Below, piece by piece: positions 1 to 7,221 of a stretch of 10,111 bases of DNA. The stretch comes from Sedimenticola_A endophacoides. Lineage in GTDB: Bacteria; Pseudomonadota; Gammaproteobacteria; Chromatiales; Chromatiaceae. The stretch covers positions 1 through 10,111 of the forward strand of contig PQCO01000256.1 of assembly GCA_003062345.1 (NCBI GenBank), written 5' to 3'. Within the stretch, counting starts at the first letter, position 1; each line of letters starts with the position of its first letter. A program made the translations under genes and the position numbers. The notes beneath the pieces are model-generated. The model ran no database searches. It saw only the letters and a list, made by a program, of their open reading frames with translations, and was not told the DNA's origin.

Positions 1-62
1 TGCAATGTGCGGGACGGAGTCGTGATGAGCGCAGGACGGTCGGGGCAGTAACGGCTGTCGCG

Positions 63-1148
63 TTGGCGAGTCGATTTTGGGGACTGGGATGTCCCAAAAT
101 CTTTCACGAGGTAGCGACACTCTTGTTGTTTTTCGAAACAGGCCATATTACCGAAGGTGGAAGATGGGCATGGCAAAGGAAGCTTCGATGCTACTTCAAT
201 ACAGATGAAGAGCATATTTTTTACATGCTCAGGACAATCGACGAGTCAATAAAGGGGTTCGAGATAGTCGGGAAGTACATGATGCATGGAGCTTATCGCT
301 GGCTTATTCGGATAGATTTTGTGCCGGAACGGGAAGCTCTATCGGCTCCTGGCGCCGAAAGCAGGCTTACTGATCTCGATCTGACCAGCGGTCGTTCCTA
401 CGGTAGAAATTTTGGCAGCAAGAATCAGAGGTTGTTGGATGACAGTGAAGGCGGTCATGATTCGCCAGTGAGGTTCTACGATGTATCCGGGGGTAATGAT
501 CGTTTTTTCGTTAAAGAAGCACGCCATTGGTTGTTGCCGTTGTGGCAGGAGTATCGAATCGGGCGATCTCTTGATGCGGAATGGGTGGTTAAGGCGCATG
601 GCATGATGAGAGAAAATATCCTTGTTTTTCCATATGTCGAGGGATTTAAAATTCTGGAATATGACCGCAGAAATGACGCGGAGTGTGCTGACCTTGCCAG
701 GCAGCTTATGAGTATATGGGTATATTGTAAAAAGAATAAAATTCCACATAGTTATCCTGGTGGTAATCTTTTGCCTCTTGAAGAGGGGGCTGTCCTCGCT
801 GATGTAATCGACCTCAACCCGAATAATTTTATTGTTGAGCGTAAGGGGGAAGGGTGTTGTCTGCGCTTGGTGGATTTTGAGCCACAGTCGAACCACTACC
901 AATGGAAAAATCGTATGCATATGGCAAAGATTCTATGGTTTCTGGGGAGCAAAAGAGGCTTGGCATCCGCTTATTGGTGCGCGGGGTTGTTGCAGGGGGT
1001 GGTTCACCTCGTTCAGTTTGAGTTTGCGTCTGTGGAGAGGCGGATCAAGTATCGACAGCCGTCACTTACCTCCCTGTGTGTGGCGACATTGCGCAGTCTG
1101 GGTGGACGGGCCTTGGTTCGCATGGTGCCCCGGCTGAACGAGCTATAG
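63..1148 (+). CDS. Kinase-like (LPS/sugar kinase fold) protein, start uncertain
   Basis: The second half looks like a small eukaryotic-type kinase/phosphotransferase fold. FFVKEAR (residues 148-154) would supply the ATP-binding lysine K151. VIDLNPNNFIV (248-258) matches a catalytic loop with D250 and N255. LRLVDFEP (267-274) matches the metal-binding DFG-like segment. WaaY/WaaP and related lipopolysaccharide kinases share this order, so phosphorylation of a surface glycan or lipid is a reasonable guess, but the substrate is unknown. The first ~130 residues are not recognised. The start is open: TTG at 63 lacks a clear ribosome site, the frame stays open to the left edge, and later in-frame ATG codons lie at 225, 279 and 282. 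If 225 or later is used, the protein falls near 250-310 residues, more usual for this fold. Codons are much more A/T-rich (AAA, ATA, AAT, TTT) than in the importer and rep genes, which suggests acquisition. No partner gene is visible inside the window. Confidence 0.6.
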   Translation: MASRFWGLGCPKIFHEVATLLLFFETGHITEGGRWAWQRKLRCYFNTDEEHIFYMLRTIDESIKGFEIVGKYMMHGAYRWLIRIDFVPEREALSAPGAESRLTDLDLTSGRSYGRNFGSKNQRLLDDSEGGHDSPVRFYDVSGGNDRFFVKEARHWLLPLWQEYRIGRSLDAEWVVKAHGMMRENILVFPYVEGFKILEYDRRNDAECADLARQLMSIWVYCKKNKIPHSYPGGNLLPLEEGAVLADVIDLNPNNFIVERKGEGCCLRLVDFEPQSNHYQWKNRMHMAKILWFLGSKRGLASAYWCAGLLQGVVHLVQFEFASVERRIKYRQPSLTSLCVATLRSLGGRALVRMVPRLNEL

Positions 1149-1441
1149 CGGCGCGGAATAACCCGGGATTCTCCTGGCGGTTGCCTCTTGGCGGGCTGCC
1201 GGGTGCTGCCCGGGAGACGGCGACTTCAGTCGTTGGGCCCGGGGGGGCGTGTGCGGTTTCTCGGTCACCTGGAACTTTTCTCCGTGCGACGGCGGGGGGG
1301 CGGGCAGATGACGGGATACCGATTCTGATTATACTTGTAAGCTTCAATCTGGCGGATCGGCTGATTCGGTACGCTGTTGCGGCCGCTCATCGGGGGAAAC
1401 ACCGGGATGGCGCTGATCCTCCGGTGTGCGGGAAAAGAGCG

Positions 1442-1487
1442 GGCTCAATAGATGTAAAACAATAATTAACAATTTGTTACATGAGCC
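1442..1487. repeat. AT-rich nested dyad symmetry
   Basis: An outer inverted repeat GGCTCA (1442-1447) / TGAGCC (1482-1487) encloses ATGTAA (1452-1457) / TTACAT (1477-1482). Inside is a perfect odd palindrome TAACAA-T-TTGTTA (1467-1479). AACAAT also occurs as a direct repeat at 1458-1463 and 1468-1473, ten bases apart, which is one helical turn. It is not a normal terminator because no T-run follows. It could be a regulator site, a cruciform or a remnant of a mobile-element end. It lies about 155 bases upstream of the binding-protein gene, far enough to act as an upstream activator or silencer site. Confidence 0.4.
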
Positions 1488-1571
1488 GGTTTGTGCCTGG
1501 TAAACCGTTTTTCGTGTCTGTCTCAATGATTTGAAGGTCTCCTCAGGGGGGGTTTCGCGACCCTGCGCAAT

Positions 1572-1600
1572 TTGTGTTATCGGATCAGGTTTGTTATTTT
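1572..1600 (+). promoter_or_regulatory. Candidate sigma-70 promoter of the binding-protein gene
   Basis: TTGTGT (1572-1577) and TATTTT (1595-1600) are separated by 17 bases, matching a -35/-10 pair with ideal spacing and moderate hexamer scores. Transcription would begin near 1607, inside the palindrome at 1603-1614, leaving a leader of about 36 bases before the ATG at 1643. The call rests on pattern only. Confidence 0.4.
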
Positions 1601-1602
1601 GA

Positions 1603-1614
1603 TTAGATATCTAA
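1603..1614. promoter_or_regulatory. Perfect 12-bp palindrome, MarR/SlyA-type operator
   Basis: TTAGATATCTAA is fully self-complementary and begins three bases after the candidate -10, so a bound protein would cover the transcription start. Its outer arms TTAG/CTAA are the same as in the published E. coli SlyA consensus TTAGCAAGCTAA; SlyA is a MarR-family protein. The only transcription factor in the window is a MarR protein at 7222-7707, which makes it the obvious candidate ligand. I did not find a second perfect copy in the window, including in front of the regulator's own gene. Confidence 0.5.
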
Positions 1615-1642
1615 CGAATCCGAGTAACCGTGTGGGGTAGAC

Positions 1643-3253
1643 ATGTCTAAAGAGACGAAACCAGAATTGATCGAACAGATGGCCTCCGAGGCCAAAAACG
1701 GCCGTATCAGCCGGCGTGAGTTCCTGCAGTATGCACTGGCGGCGGGAATCACCGCCTCCAGCGGCTCGCTGCTGTGGAGTTCGGAGGTCGCCGCGGCCTC
1801 TCCCAAGCGCGGGGGGACCTTCCGCTGGGGTATCCACGACGGCAACACCTCGGACACCCACGATCCCGGCACCTATGTCACCCGCCAGATGATCTTTCTC
1901 GCCCACCAGTACCGCAGCTACCTGACCCTGATCGAATCAGACAACTCGCTGGGGCCGGATTTGGCGACGGAGTGGGAGGCGGCCCCGGGCGCCAAACAGT
2001 GGACCTTCAAGCTGAACAAGAACGCCACTTTTCATAGCGGCCGCAAGGTGACCGCCAACGATGTCGTGGCGTCGATCAACCATCACCGGGGCGAGAAGAC
2101 CACCTCCGCCGCCAAGGCGCTGCTCTCCGATGTCGAGGATGTGGTCGCCGATGACGATCACACAGTCACCTTCAAGCTCTCCTCCGGCAACGCGGACCTG
2201 CCCTGGCTGATGACCGACTACCATTTCGCGATCTGCCCGGCCAACGCGGACGGTACCATCGACTGGAAGTCGGGCGACGGCTGTGGTCCCTACAAGATCG
2301 AGAGCGGCGAGTTCGGCGTCAGCTGGAACCTCTCCCGCCACAATGGGTGGCACGGCGAGGGGGCCTACTTCGATGCGGTGGAGATGACCGTCCTGAACGA
2401 TCCCAACGCGCGCCAGACCGCGCTGGTCACGGGCGATGTGGACTGTGTCTCCCTGGTCGATCTCAAGACCCTCTCCCTGCTCAAGCGCAACCCCAACATC
2501 GAGATCGATAACGTGCCCTCCGGTGCGGCGATCACGCTGCCGATGTTCTGCGACACCGCGCCTTTCAATGACGTGAATGTGCGCAATGCCCTGAAGCTCT
2601 CCATCGACCGCCAGGAGATCGTCGACAAGATCGCCTTCGGGGCGGCCACCATGGGCAACGATTTTCACCTGGCACCGGGACAGCCCTATTTTCCGGAGTC
2701 GATCCCGCAGCGCGAGTACGATCCCGACAAGGCCAAGGCCCTGCTCAAGAAGGCCGGTGCCGAAGGGCTTACCGTCAGTCTTTCCACCGCCGACAGCGTC
2801 TTCTCCGGCGCGGTCGACATGTGCGTGCTCTACGCCGAGCAGGCGAAGCGGGCGGGCATCAAGATCAACGTGGTGCGCGAGCCGAATGACGGCTACTACT
2901 CCGACGTCTGGCTGAAGAAGCCGTTCTCCGCCGTCTCCTGGGGCTCACGCCCGACACCGGATGTGATGTTCACCCTTGCCTACAAGCACGACGCGGCCTG
3001 GAACGAAAGCCATTGGCAGAACGACCGGTTCAATGAACTGCTGATGCAGGCCAAGGCCGAACTGGACCAGGGGCTGCGAGGCGAGATGTACAACGAGATG
3101 TGTCAGCTGATGCGCGATGACGGTGGCACGGTCATCCCCTTCTTCAATAATTTCGTCTCCGCGCGAAGCAAGAAGGTGATGCACGGACCCGAGCTGGCCG
3201 CGAGCTGGACCTGCGACGGCGCCAGGGCGCCGAGTCGTTGGTGGTTCGCGTAG
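1643..3253 (+). CDS. ABC importer periplasmic binding protein, SBP family 5, Tat-exported
   Basis: This 536-residue protein is a family 5 extracellular solute-binding protein (COG0747: peptide, nickel, opine and related ligands), and family length is typical. The N-terminus has a twin-arginine export signal, SRREFLQ (23-29), followed by a hydrophobic stretch (30-47) and a likely signal-peptidase site after AAA near residue 52. The mature protein opens with GGTFRWG. The family signature spans about 103-142 (LGPDLATEW, then WTFKLNKNATFHSG and VTANDV). Later segments such as FNDVNVRNALKLSIDR are also characteristic. It would capture a solute in the periplasm and deliver it to the two permeases encoded downstream. 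ATG at 1643 is preceded by GGGG at 1633-1636. The Tat route means it is probably folded before export. Ligand identity is not readable from the sequence. Confidence 0.93.
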   Translation: MSKETKPELIEQMASEAKNGRISRREFLQYALAAGITASSGSLLWSSEVAAASPKRGGTFRWGIHDGNTSDTHDPGTYVTRQMIFLAHQYRSYLTLIESDNSLGPDLATEWEAAPGAKQWTFKLNKNATFHSGRKVTANDVVASINHHRGEKTTSAAKALLSDVEDVVADDDHTVTFKLSSGNADLPWLMTDYHFAICPANADGTIDWKSGDGCGPYKIESGEFGVSWNLSRHNGWHGEGAYFDAVEMTVLNDPNARQTALVTGDVDCVSLVDLKTLSLLKRNPNIEIDNVPSGAAITLPMFCDTAPFNDVNVRNALKLSIDRQEIVDKIAFGAATMGNDFHLAPGQPYFPESIPQREYDPDKAKALLKKAGAEGLTVSLSTADSVFSGAVDMCVLYAEQAKRAGIKINVVREPNDGYYSDVWLKKPFSAVSWGSRPTPDVMFTLAYKHDAAWNESHWQNDRFNELLMQAKAELDQGLRGEMYNEMCQLMRDDGGTVIPFFNNFVSARSKKVMHGPELAASWTCDGARAPSRWWFA

Positions 3254-3271
3254 GACGCCACGGAGGCAGGG

Positions 3272-3296
3272 CAGCCGGCATCAAGCCGGCTGTTTT
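3272..3296 (+). terminator. Rho-independent terminator after the binding-protein gene
   Basis: A perfect 8-bp stem, CAGCCGGC (3272-3279) and GCCGGCTG (3285-3292), with loop ATCAA is followed by TTTT. It starts 18 bases after the stop codon. The T-run is short, so partial read-through is likely. Such a site between binding-protein and permease genes commonly makes the binding protein more abundant than the membrane components. Confidence 0.75.
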
Positions 3297-3420
3297 GCCT
3301 TCAGCATTGACAGCTGATCGCATGGTTTTCGACTGACCAGCCGATAGGTAAGTGTAACTTCCCGCCTCATCAAGGCCCTGCCCACCCCCACCGGCACGGG
3401 TCTATCGCTGCAAGAGAACG

Positions 3421-3449
3421 TTCGGTTTTACTGGCTTGTTTTCGATTAT
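3421..3449 (+). promoter_or_regulatory. Weak candidate promoter for the permease-ATPase genes
   Basis: TTCGGT (3421-3426) and GATTAT (3444-3449) are 17 bases apart in the AT-richer end of the 228-base spacer between the terminator and the first permease gene. The -35 is poor. The spacer length and the terminator make a second promoter plausible, but read-through from the binding-protein promoter would also serve. Nothing else recognisable lies in 3297-3420. Confidence 0.25.
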
Positions 3450-3469
3450 GAAAAACATCGTTGCGATAT

Positions 3470-3474
3470 GGAGG
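3470..3474 (+). promoter_or_regulatory. Ribosome binding site GGAGG deciding the permease start
   Basis: GGAGG ends seven bases before ATG 3482, the ideal distance. It lies inside the longer open frame that begins at TTG 3461, so that earlier start is excluded and the protein begins MNDVVK. Confidence 0.85.
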
Positions 3475-3481
3475 ACCTCCC

Positions 3482-4438
3482 ATGAACGATGTCGTAAAGA
3501 TTATATTCAAGCGTCTTGGATTGGGCCTGGTCACCTTGCTGGTGATCTCGGTCATCATATTCAGCGCCGTTGAGATGCTGCCGGGCGATATCGCCCAGGC
3601 CGTGCTCGGTCAGGGGGCGACCAAGGAGAACGTCGCCGCCATGCGTGAGCAGTTGGGGCTCGACCGCCCGGCCGTGGTGCGCTACTTCGAGTGGCTCGGC
3701 AACGCTGTGACCGGTGATTTCGGTCACTCGCTGGTGAGTCAGAAGCAGGTCTCCAGCGCCATCTCCGAGCGCTTTGCCAATACCCTGTTTCTCGCTCTGT
3801 ACGCGGCGGTGATCGCGGTGCCGGTGGCCATCCTGTTAGGGGTGCTTACCGCGTTGTGGCGCAACACGCCGTTCGACCGGGTGGCCAACGTGGCTACCCT
3901 CACATCGATCTCGTCGCCTGAATTTTTCCTCGGCTACATCCTGATCCTATTTCTATCGGTAAAGACCGGATATTTCCCGTCGCTTGCCAAGATTAATGCG
4001 GAGATGGGCTTTTTCGAGAAGCTGGAGCGGATGTTCCTGCCGGCCCTGACCATGGTGCTGGTGGTGGTGGCGCACATGATGCGCATGACGCGTTCGGCAA
4101 TCATCAATCTGCTGGCCTCGCCCTACATCGAGATGGCGCGTCTCAAGGGGGTGCCGGGGTGGCGCATCATTACCCACCACGCGCTGCCCAATGCCTGGGC
4201 GCCGATCATCAACGTGATCGCCCTCAATCTGGCCTACCTGGTCACCGGTGTGGTGCTGGTGGAAGTGGTGTTCGTGTTCCCGGGGATCGGGCAGATGCTG
4301 GTCGACAGCGTGACCAAGCGCGATTTCCCGGTGGTTCAGGCCTGCTGTCTGATCTTCGCCGCGACCTTCATCCTGCTGAATCTTGCGGCCGACGTGGGGG
4401 CGATCCTGACCAATCCGCGCCTGCGCCATCCGAAGTGA
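3482..4438 (+). CDS. ABC importer permease, DppB/OppB type
   Basis: A 318-residue inner-membrane permease of the DppB family (COG0601), normal in length. The first membrane helix is at about 10-30, followed by MLPGD (32-36), GLDRP (59-63) and GDFGHS (78-83), all typical of the N-terminal DppB region. Further helices lie near 101-125, 145-162, 187-203, 240-265 and 285-305. The cytoplasmic EAA loop that contacts the ATPase is at 215-238, with G223 and the LPNA ending. FPGIGQMLVDSV (266-277) and the C-terminal NPRLR (311-315) are further family marks. It forms half of the channel with the next gene's product. The next gene begins 10 bases after its stop, so the two are surely co-transcribed. Confidence 0.95.
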   Translation: MNDVVKIIFKRLGLGLVTLLVISVIIFSAVEMLPGDIAQAVLGQGATKENVAAMREQLGLDRPAVVRYFEWLGNAVTGDFGHSLVSQKQVSSAISERFANTLFLALYAAVIAVPVAILLGVLTALWRNTPFDRVANVATLTSISSPEFFLGYILILFLSVKTGYFPSLAKINAEMGFFEKLERMFLPALTMVLVVVAHMMRMTRSAIINLLASPYIEMARLKGVPGWRIITHHALPNAWAPIINVIALNLAYLVTGVVLVEVVFVFPGIGQMLVDSVTKRDFPVVQACCLIFAATFILLNLAADVGAILTNPRLRHPK

Positions 4439-4448
4439 GGTCGATGAT

Positions 4449-5510
4449 ATGAACTATTTTGTCATTGGATACTACACGCTTCTGATCGGCGCCTCCTGCC
4501 TGGCGGCCTACTACCAGGCGCGCACCGCCTTTCTGCTGCTGTTCTCGCTGACCCTGGGCTCCTTCATCATGGGCATCATCGGCGGCGAGCCGGCGCTGTG
4601 GTTCGTCACCGTCTCGGCGGGCGTCATCGCCCTGGCGGCCGGTACCTCCTATGCGTTTCGGGAGTTCCTGGTCATCATCCTGCCGGACGAGATGTCGAGG
4701 AACGTCAAGGGGGCGCCGCTGACCGCCAGTTTCGGCCTGTTCGTGGTGATGACCTACGCCATCGCCGGCCTGTTTGCGCCGGTGATCGCACCGTTCGGCG
4801 AGGCCGAGGTGATCTCCACCGCCTTTGCCCCCGCCGATGCGCAGATGCTGCTCGGCGCCGACCAGCTTGGGCGGGACATGTTCAGCCGCATCATCTACGG
4901 TGCGCGCAACTCGGTCGGGCTGGCGTTGCTGGCCACCGCCATCGCCTTTTTCTTTGGCGCCGTGGCGGGACTGATCGCGGCGACCAAGGGCGGCTGGTTC
5001 GATCAGGCCATGGGCCGGGTGGTGGATGTAGTGATGTCGATCCCGTCGATCATCTTTGCCCTGCTGCTGCTGAGTATCTTCGGTACCAGTACCACCACCC
5101 TGGTGATCGTCATCGGCGTGATCTACTCGCCACGGGTATTTCGCCTGTCGCGCGCGGTGGCGGGCAATATTGTGGTGATGGATTACATCGAGGCGGCCAA
5201 GCTGCGCGGCGAGGGGACCTGGTACCTGATCCGCAAGGAGATCCTGCCCAACTCGACGGCGCCGCTGATCGCCGAGTTCGGCCTGGAGTTCAGCTTCGTG
5301 TTCCTGCTGGTCGCGGGGCTGTCGTTTCTCGGCCTGGGTATTCAGCCGCCCACCGCCGATTGGGGCTCGATGGTGCGCGAGAACGCCACCCTGGTCTCGT
5401 TCGGCGAGATCACCCCGCTGATACCCGCGGGCGCCATCGCCCTGCTGACGGTGGCGGTGAATTTTATCGTTGACTGGATGCTCTACCGCTCATCCGGGTT
5501 GAAGGAGTAA
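4449..5510 (+). CDS. ABC importer permease, DppC/OppC type, with extra N-terminal membrane segment
   Basis: A 353-residue inner-membrane permease of the DppC family (COG1173). The usual family start, a helix followed by a periplasmic loop, corresponds here to about residues 90-116. LGADQLGRDMFSR (135-147) is the typical DppC motif. The EAA loop runs from E248 to N268 and contains LRG and ILPN. LSFLGLGIQPP (291-301) and WGSMV (305-309) are further family marks. What is unusual is the first ~80 residues: three hydrophobic stretches at about 3-22, 27-46 and 49-79 that ordinary DppC proteins (about 300 residues) lack. The start is well supported by GAGG at 4437-4440, eight bases before ATG 4449. 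The stop overlaps the ribosome site of the ATPase gene, so translation is probably coupled. Confidence 0.94.
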   Translation: MNYFVIGYYTLLIGASCLAAYYQARTAFLLLFSLTLGSFIMGIIGGEPALWFVTVSAGVIALAAGTSYAFREFLVIILPDEMSRNVKGAPLTASFGLFVVMTYAIAGLFAPVIAPFGEAEVISTAFAPADAQMLLGADQLGRDMFSRIIYGARNSVGLALLATAIAFFFGAVAGLIAATKGGWFDQAMGRVVDVVMSIPSIIFALLLLSIFGTSTTTLVIVIGVIYSPRVFRLSRAVAGNIVVMDYIEAAKLRGEGTWYLIRKEILPNSTAPLIAEFGLEFSFVFLLVAGLSFLGLGIQPPTADWGSMVRENATLVSFGEITPLIPAGAIALLTVAVNFIVDWMLYRSSGLKE

Positions 5511-5515
5511 GGGTC

Positions 5516-7186
5516 ATGAGTGATACCGAAAACAGTGACAAGCGCGAGCTGCTGCTGGAGATCCAGGATCTGCGCATCGAGGGTTACGCCGACGACAAGT
5601 GGGTGGAGATCGTGCACGGCGTCAATCTGGAACTGCACCGGGGCGAGATCCTCGGTCTGATCGGCGAATCGGGGGCCGGCAAGTCGACCATCGGTCTGGC
5701 CGCCATGGGTTATACTCGCGACGGCTGTCGGATCTCGGGGGGCTCGATCGATTTCGAGGGCATGGATCTCACCACCGCCAATCAGGATGAGCTGGCATCG
5801 CTGCGCGGGGCCAAGATCGCCTATGTGGCCCAGTCGGCCGCGGCCTCCTTCAATCCGGCGCACCGGCTGATCGATCAGCACACCGAGGCGCCGGTGCAGT
5901 ACCGAATCAAGAAACGCCTGGAGAGCCAGGAGGATGCGATGGAGCTCTACCATCGTCTGCGCCTGCCCAATCCCAAGGAGATCGGCTTCCGCTATCCCCA
6001 CCAGGTCTCCGGCGGGCAGTTGCAGCGCGCCATGACGGCGATGGCCATGGCCTGCCGTCCCGACCTGATCATCTTTGATGAACCGACCACCGCCCTCGAC
6101 GTGACCACCCAGATCGAGGTGTTGGCGGCGATCCGCGATATCGTCGATCAGTTCAACACCGCCGCCATCTACATCACCCACGATCTGGCGGTGGTGGCGC
6201 AGATGGCGGACAAGATCAAGGTGATGCTGCGCGGCGAGGAGGTGGAGGAGGCCGAGACCATCAAGATGCTGGAGGATCCGGAGGAGGACTACACCAAATC
6301 CCTGTGGTCGGTGCGCAGCTACAAGCGCAGGCAGAAGTACCGTCCGCAGGGGGATGCGGTGCCGGTCGTTTCCGTGCAGAACATTGATGCCGCCTATGGC
6401 GATGTCAAGGTGCTGGAGAATGTCTCGTTCGATATTCATGCCGGCATGACCGTCGCCGTGGTGGGGGAGTCGGGCTCCGGCAAGTCGACCGCGGCGCGCT
6501 GCATCACCGGCCTCCTGCCGCCCACCGCCGGTCGGATCCTGTTCAACGGGGAGGCGTTGCCGAGCAGCTATAAGGCGCGCAGCCGCGATCAGTTGCGTCA
6601 GGCGCAGATGATCTACCAGATGGCGGATACCGCCCTCAACCCCAAGGTGCGGATCAGCGAGATCATCGGCCGCCCGGCCCACTTCTATCGTGGGCTGCGC
6701 GGGGCCAAGCTGAAGAAGCGGGTCGATGAGCTGCTCGATCTGATCGAGCTGGAGCCGCGCGATTTCTATAACCGCTATCCGACCGAGTTGTCCGGAGGGC
6801 AGAAGCAGCGCATCGGCATCGCCCGGGCGCTGGCGGCGAATCCCTCGTTCATCATCTGCGACGAGGTGACCAGTGCCCTTGATCAACTGGTGGCCGAAGG
6901 GATTCTGAAGTTGCTCGATCGCCTGCAAAAGGAGTTCAATCTGGCCTATATGTTCATTACCCACGACCTGGCCACGGTGCGCTCCATCGCCGACGAGGTG
7001 GTGGTGATGAAAGAGGGCCGGATCGTGGAGCAGGGGCCGAAGGACGAGATGTTCACTCCGCCCCACCACCCGTACACCGACCTGCTGTTGTCCTCGGTGC
7101 CGGAGATGGATCCGGAGTGGTTGACCACGGTGCTCGAAGAGCGCGGGGTGGACAATATCGGCGAGGCGGCACTGAAGAAGCAGTGA
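5516..7186 (+). CDS. Fused double ABC ATPase (DppD-DppF type) of the importer
   Basis: One 556-residue polypeptide carries both nucleotide-binding domains. Domain 1: Walker A GESGAGKST (50-58), Q-loop Q106, signature VSGGQ (164-168), Walker B LIIFDEP (184-190), switch H222. Domain 2: Walker A GESGSGKST (317-325), Q-loop Q368, signature LSGGQ (425-429), Walker B FIICDE (445-450) followed by VTSALD, switch H483. All catalytic residues are present, so both sites should hydrolyse ATP. The linker (about 255-285) is short and lacks the full oligopeptide C-terminal domain; HPY (518-520) of that domain survives after domain 2. Fusions of this kind (for example GsiA, YejF) are common in family 5 importers. 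The ribosome site GAAGGAG (5501-5507) sits at the end of the preceding permease gene. It is the last gene of the operon; the opposing regulator gene ends 35 bases away. Confidence 0.95.
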   Translation: MSDTENSDKRELLLEIQDLRIEGYADDKWVEIVHGVNLELHRGEILGLIGESGAGKSTIGLAAMGYTRDGCRISGGSIDFEGMDLTTANQDELASLRGAKIAYVAQSAAASFNPAHRLIDQHTEAPVQYRIKKRLESQEDAMELYHRLRLPNPKEIGFRYPHQVSGGQLQRAMTAMAMACRPDLIIFDEPTTALDVTTQIEVLAAIRDIVDQFNTAAIYITHDLAVVAQMADKIKVMLRGEEVEEAETIKMLEDPEEDYTKSLWSVRSYKRRQKYRPQGDAVPVVSVQNIDAAYGDVKVLENVSFDIHAGMTVAVVGESGSGKSTAARCITGLLPPTAGRILFNGEALPSSYKARSRDQLRQAQMIYQMADTALNPKVRISEIIGRPAHFYRGLRGAKLKKRVDELLDLIELEPRDFYNRYPTELSGGQKQRIGIARALAANPSFIICDEVTSALDQLVAEGILKLLDRLQKEFNLAYMFITHDLATVRSIADEVVVMKEGRIVEQGPKDEMFTPPHHPYTDLLLSSVPEMDPEWLTTVLEERGVDNIGEAALKKQ

Positions 7187-7221
7187 GGCGGCGTGTCGGC
7201 CGCGGGTGACGGGGCGCTTGA

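Larger units (their letters stand above)
1149..1642. other. Gene-free spacer between kinase-like gene and importer
   Basis: About 490 bases without a convincing gene. The first part (to about 1310) is very G-rich, with runs of seven G near 1239-1246 and 1293-1299, and has no clear hairpin followed by a T-run that could end the kinase-like gene. The second part turns AT-rich and contains the dyad at 1442-1487, then a candidate promoter and palindrome at 1572-1614. Short open frames cross the region on both strands, but they have no ribosome site, no recognisable motif and repetitive Gly/Arg/Ala-rich composition typical of chance frames in GC-rich DNA. Confidence 0.6.

Noticed and set aside
1..51. 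Short frame at the left edge ending in TAA at 49-51, possibly the end of an upstream gene
   Set aside because: Only 16 codons, no recognisable motif, and the frame of the kinase-like gene is also open to the edge, so the choice between them cannot be made.
1202..1246. Possible terminator from CCCGGG repeats after the kinase-like gene
   Set aside because: Pairing is interrupted and no T-run follows; the second arm runs into a G-run.
1066..1465. Overlapping open frames on both strands across the end of the kinase-like gene and the spacer
   Set aside because: No ribosome sites, low-complexity Gly/Pro/Arg composition, overlap with a better gene.
3470..3480. GGAGG-A-CCTCC symmetry at the permease ribosome site, possible sequestering hairpin
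   Set aside because: A one-base loop cannot fold; shortening the stem to allow a loop leaves too few pairs.
3461..3481. TTG start at 3461 for the DppB-type permease
   Set aside because: It has no ribosome site and would place GGAGG inside the coding region; ATG 3482 has the ideal spacing and the family-typical N-terminus.
5483..7069. 528-codon open frame antisense to the fused ATPase
   Set aside because: Shadow of the GC-rich ATPase gene; His/Leu/Gly-rich text without motifs, while the plus strand has two full sets of ABC motifs.
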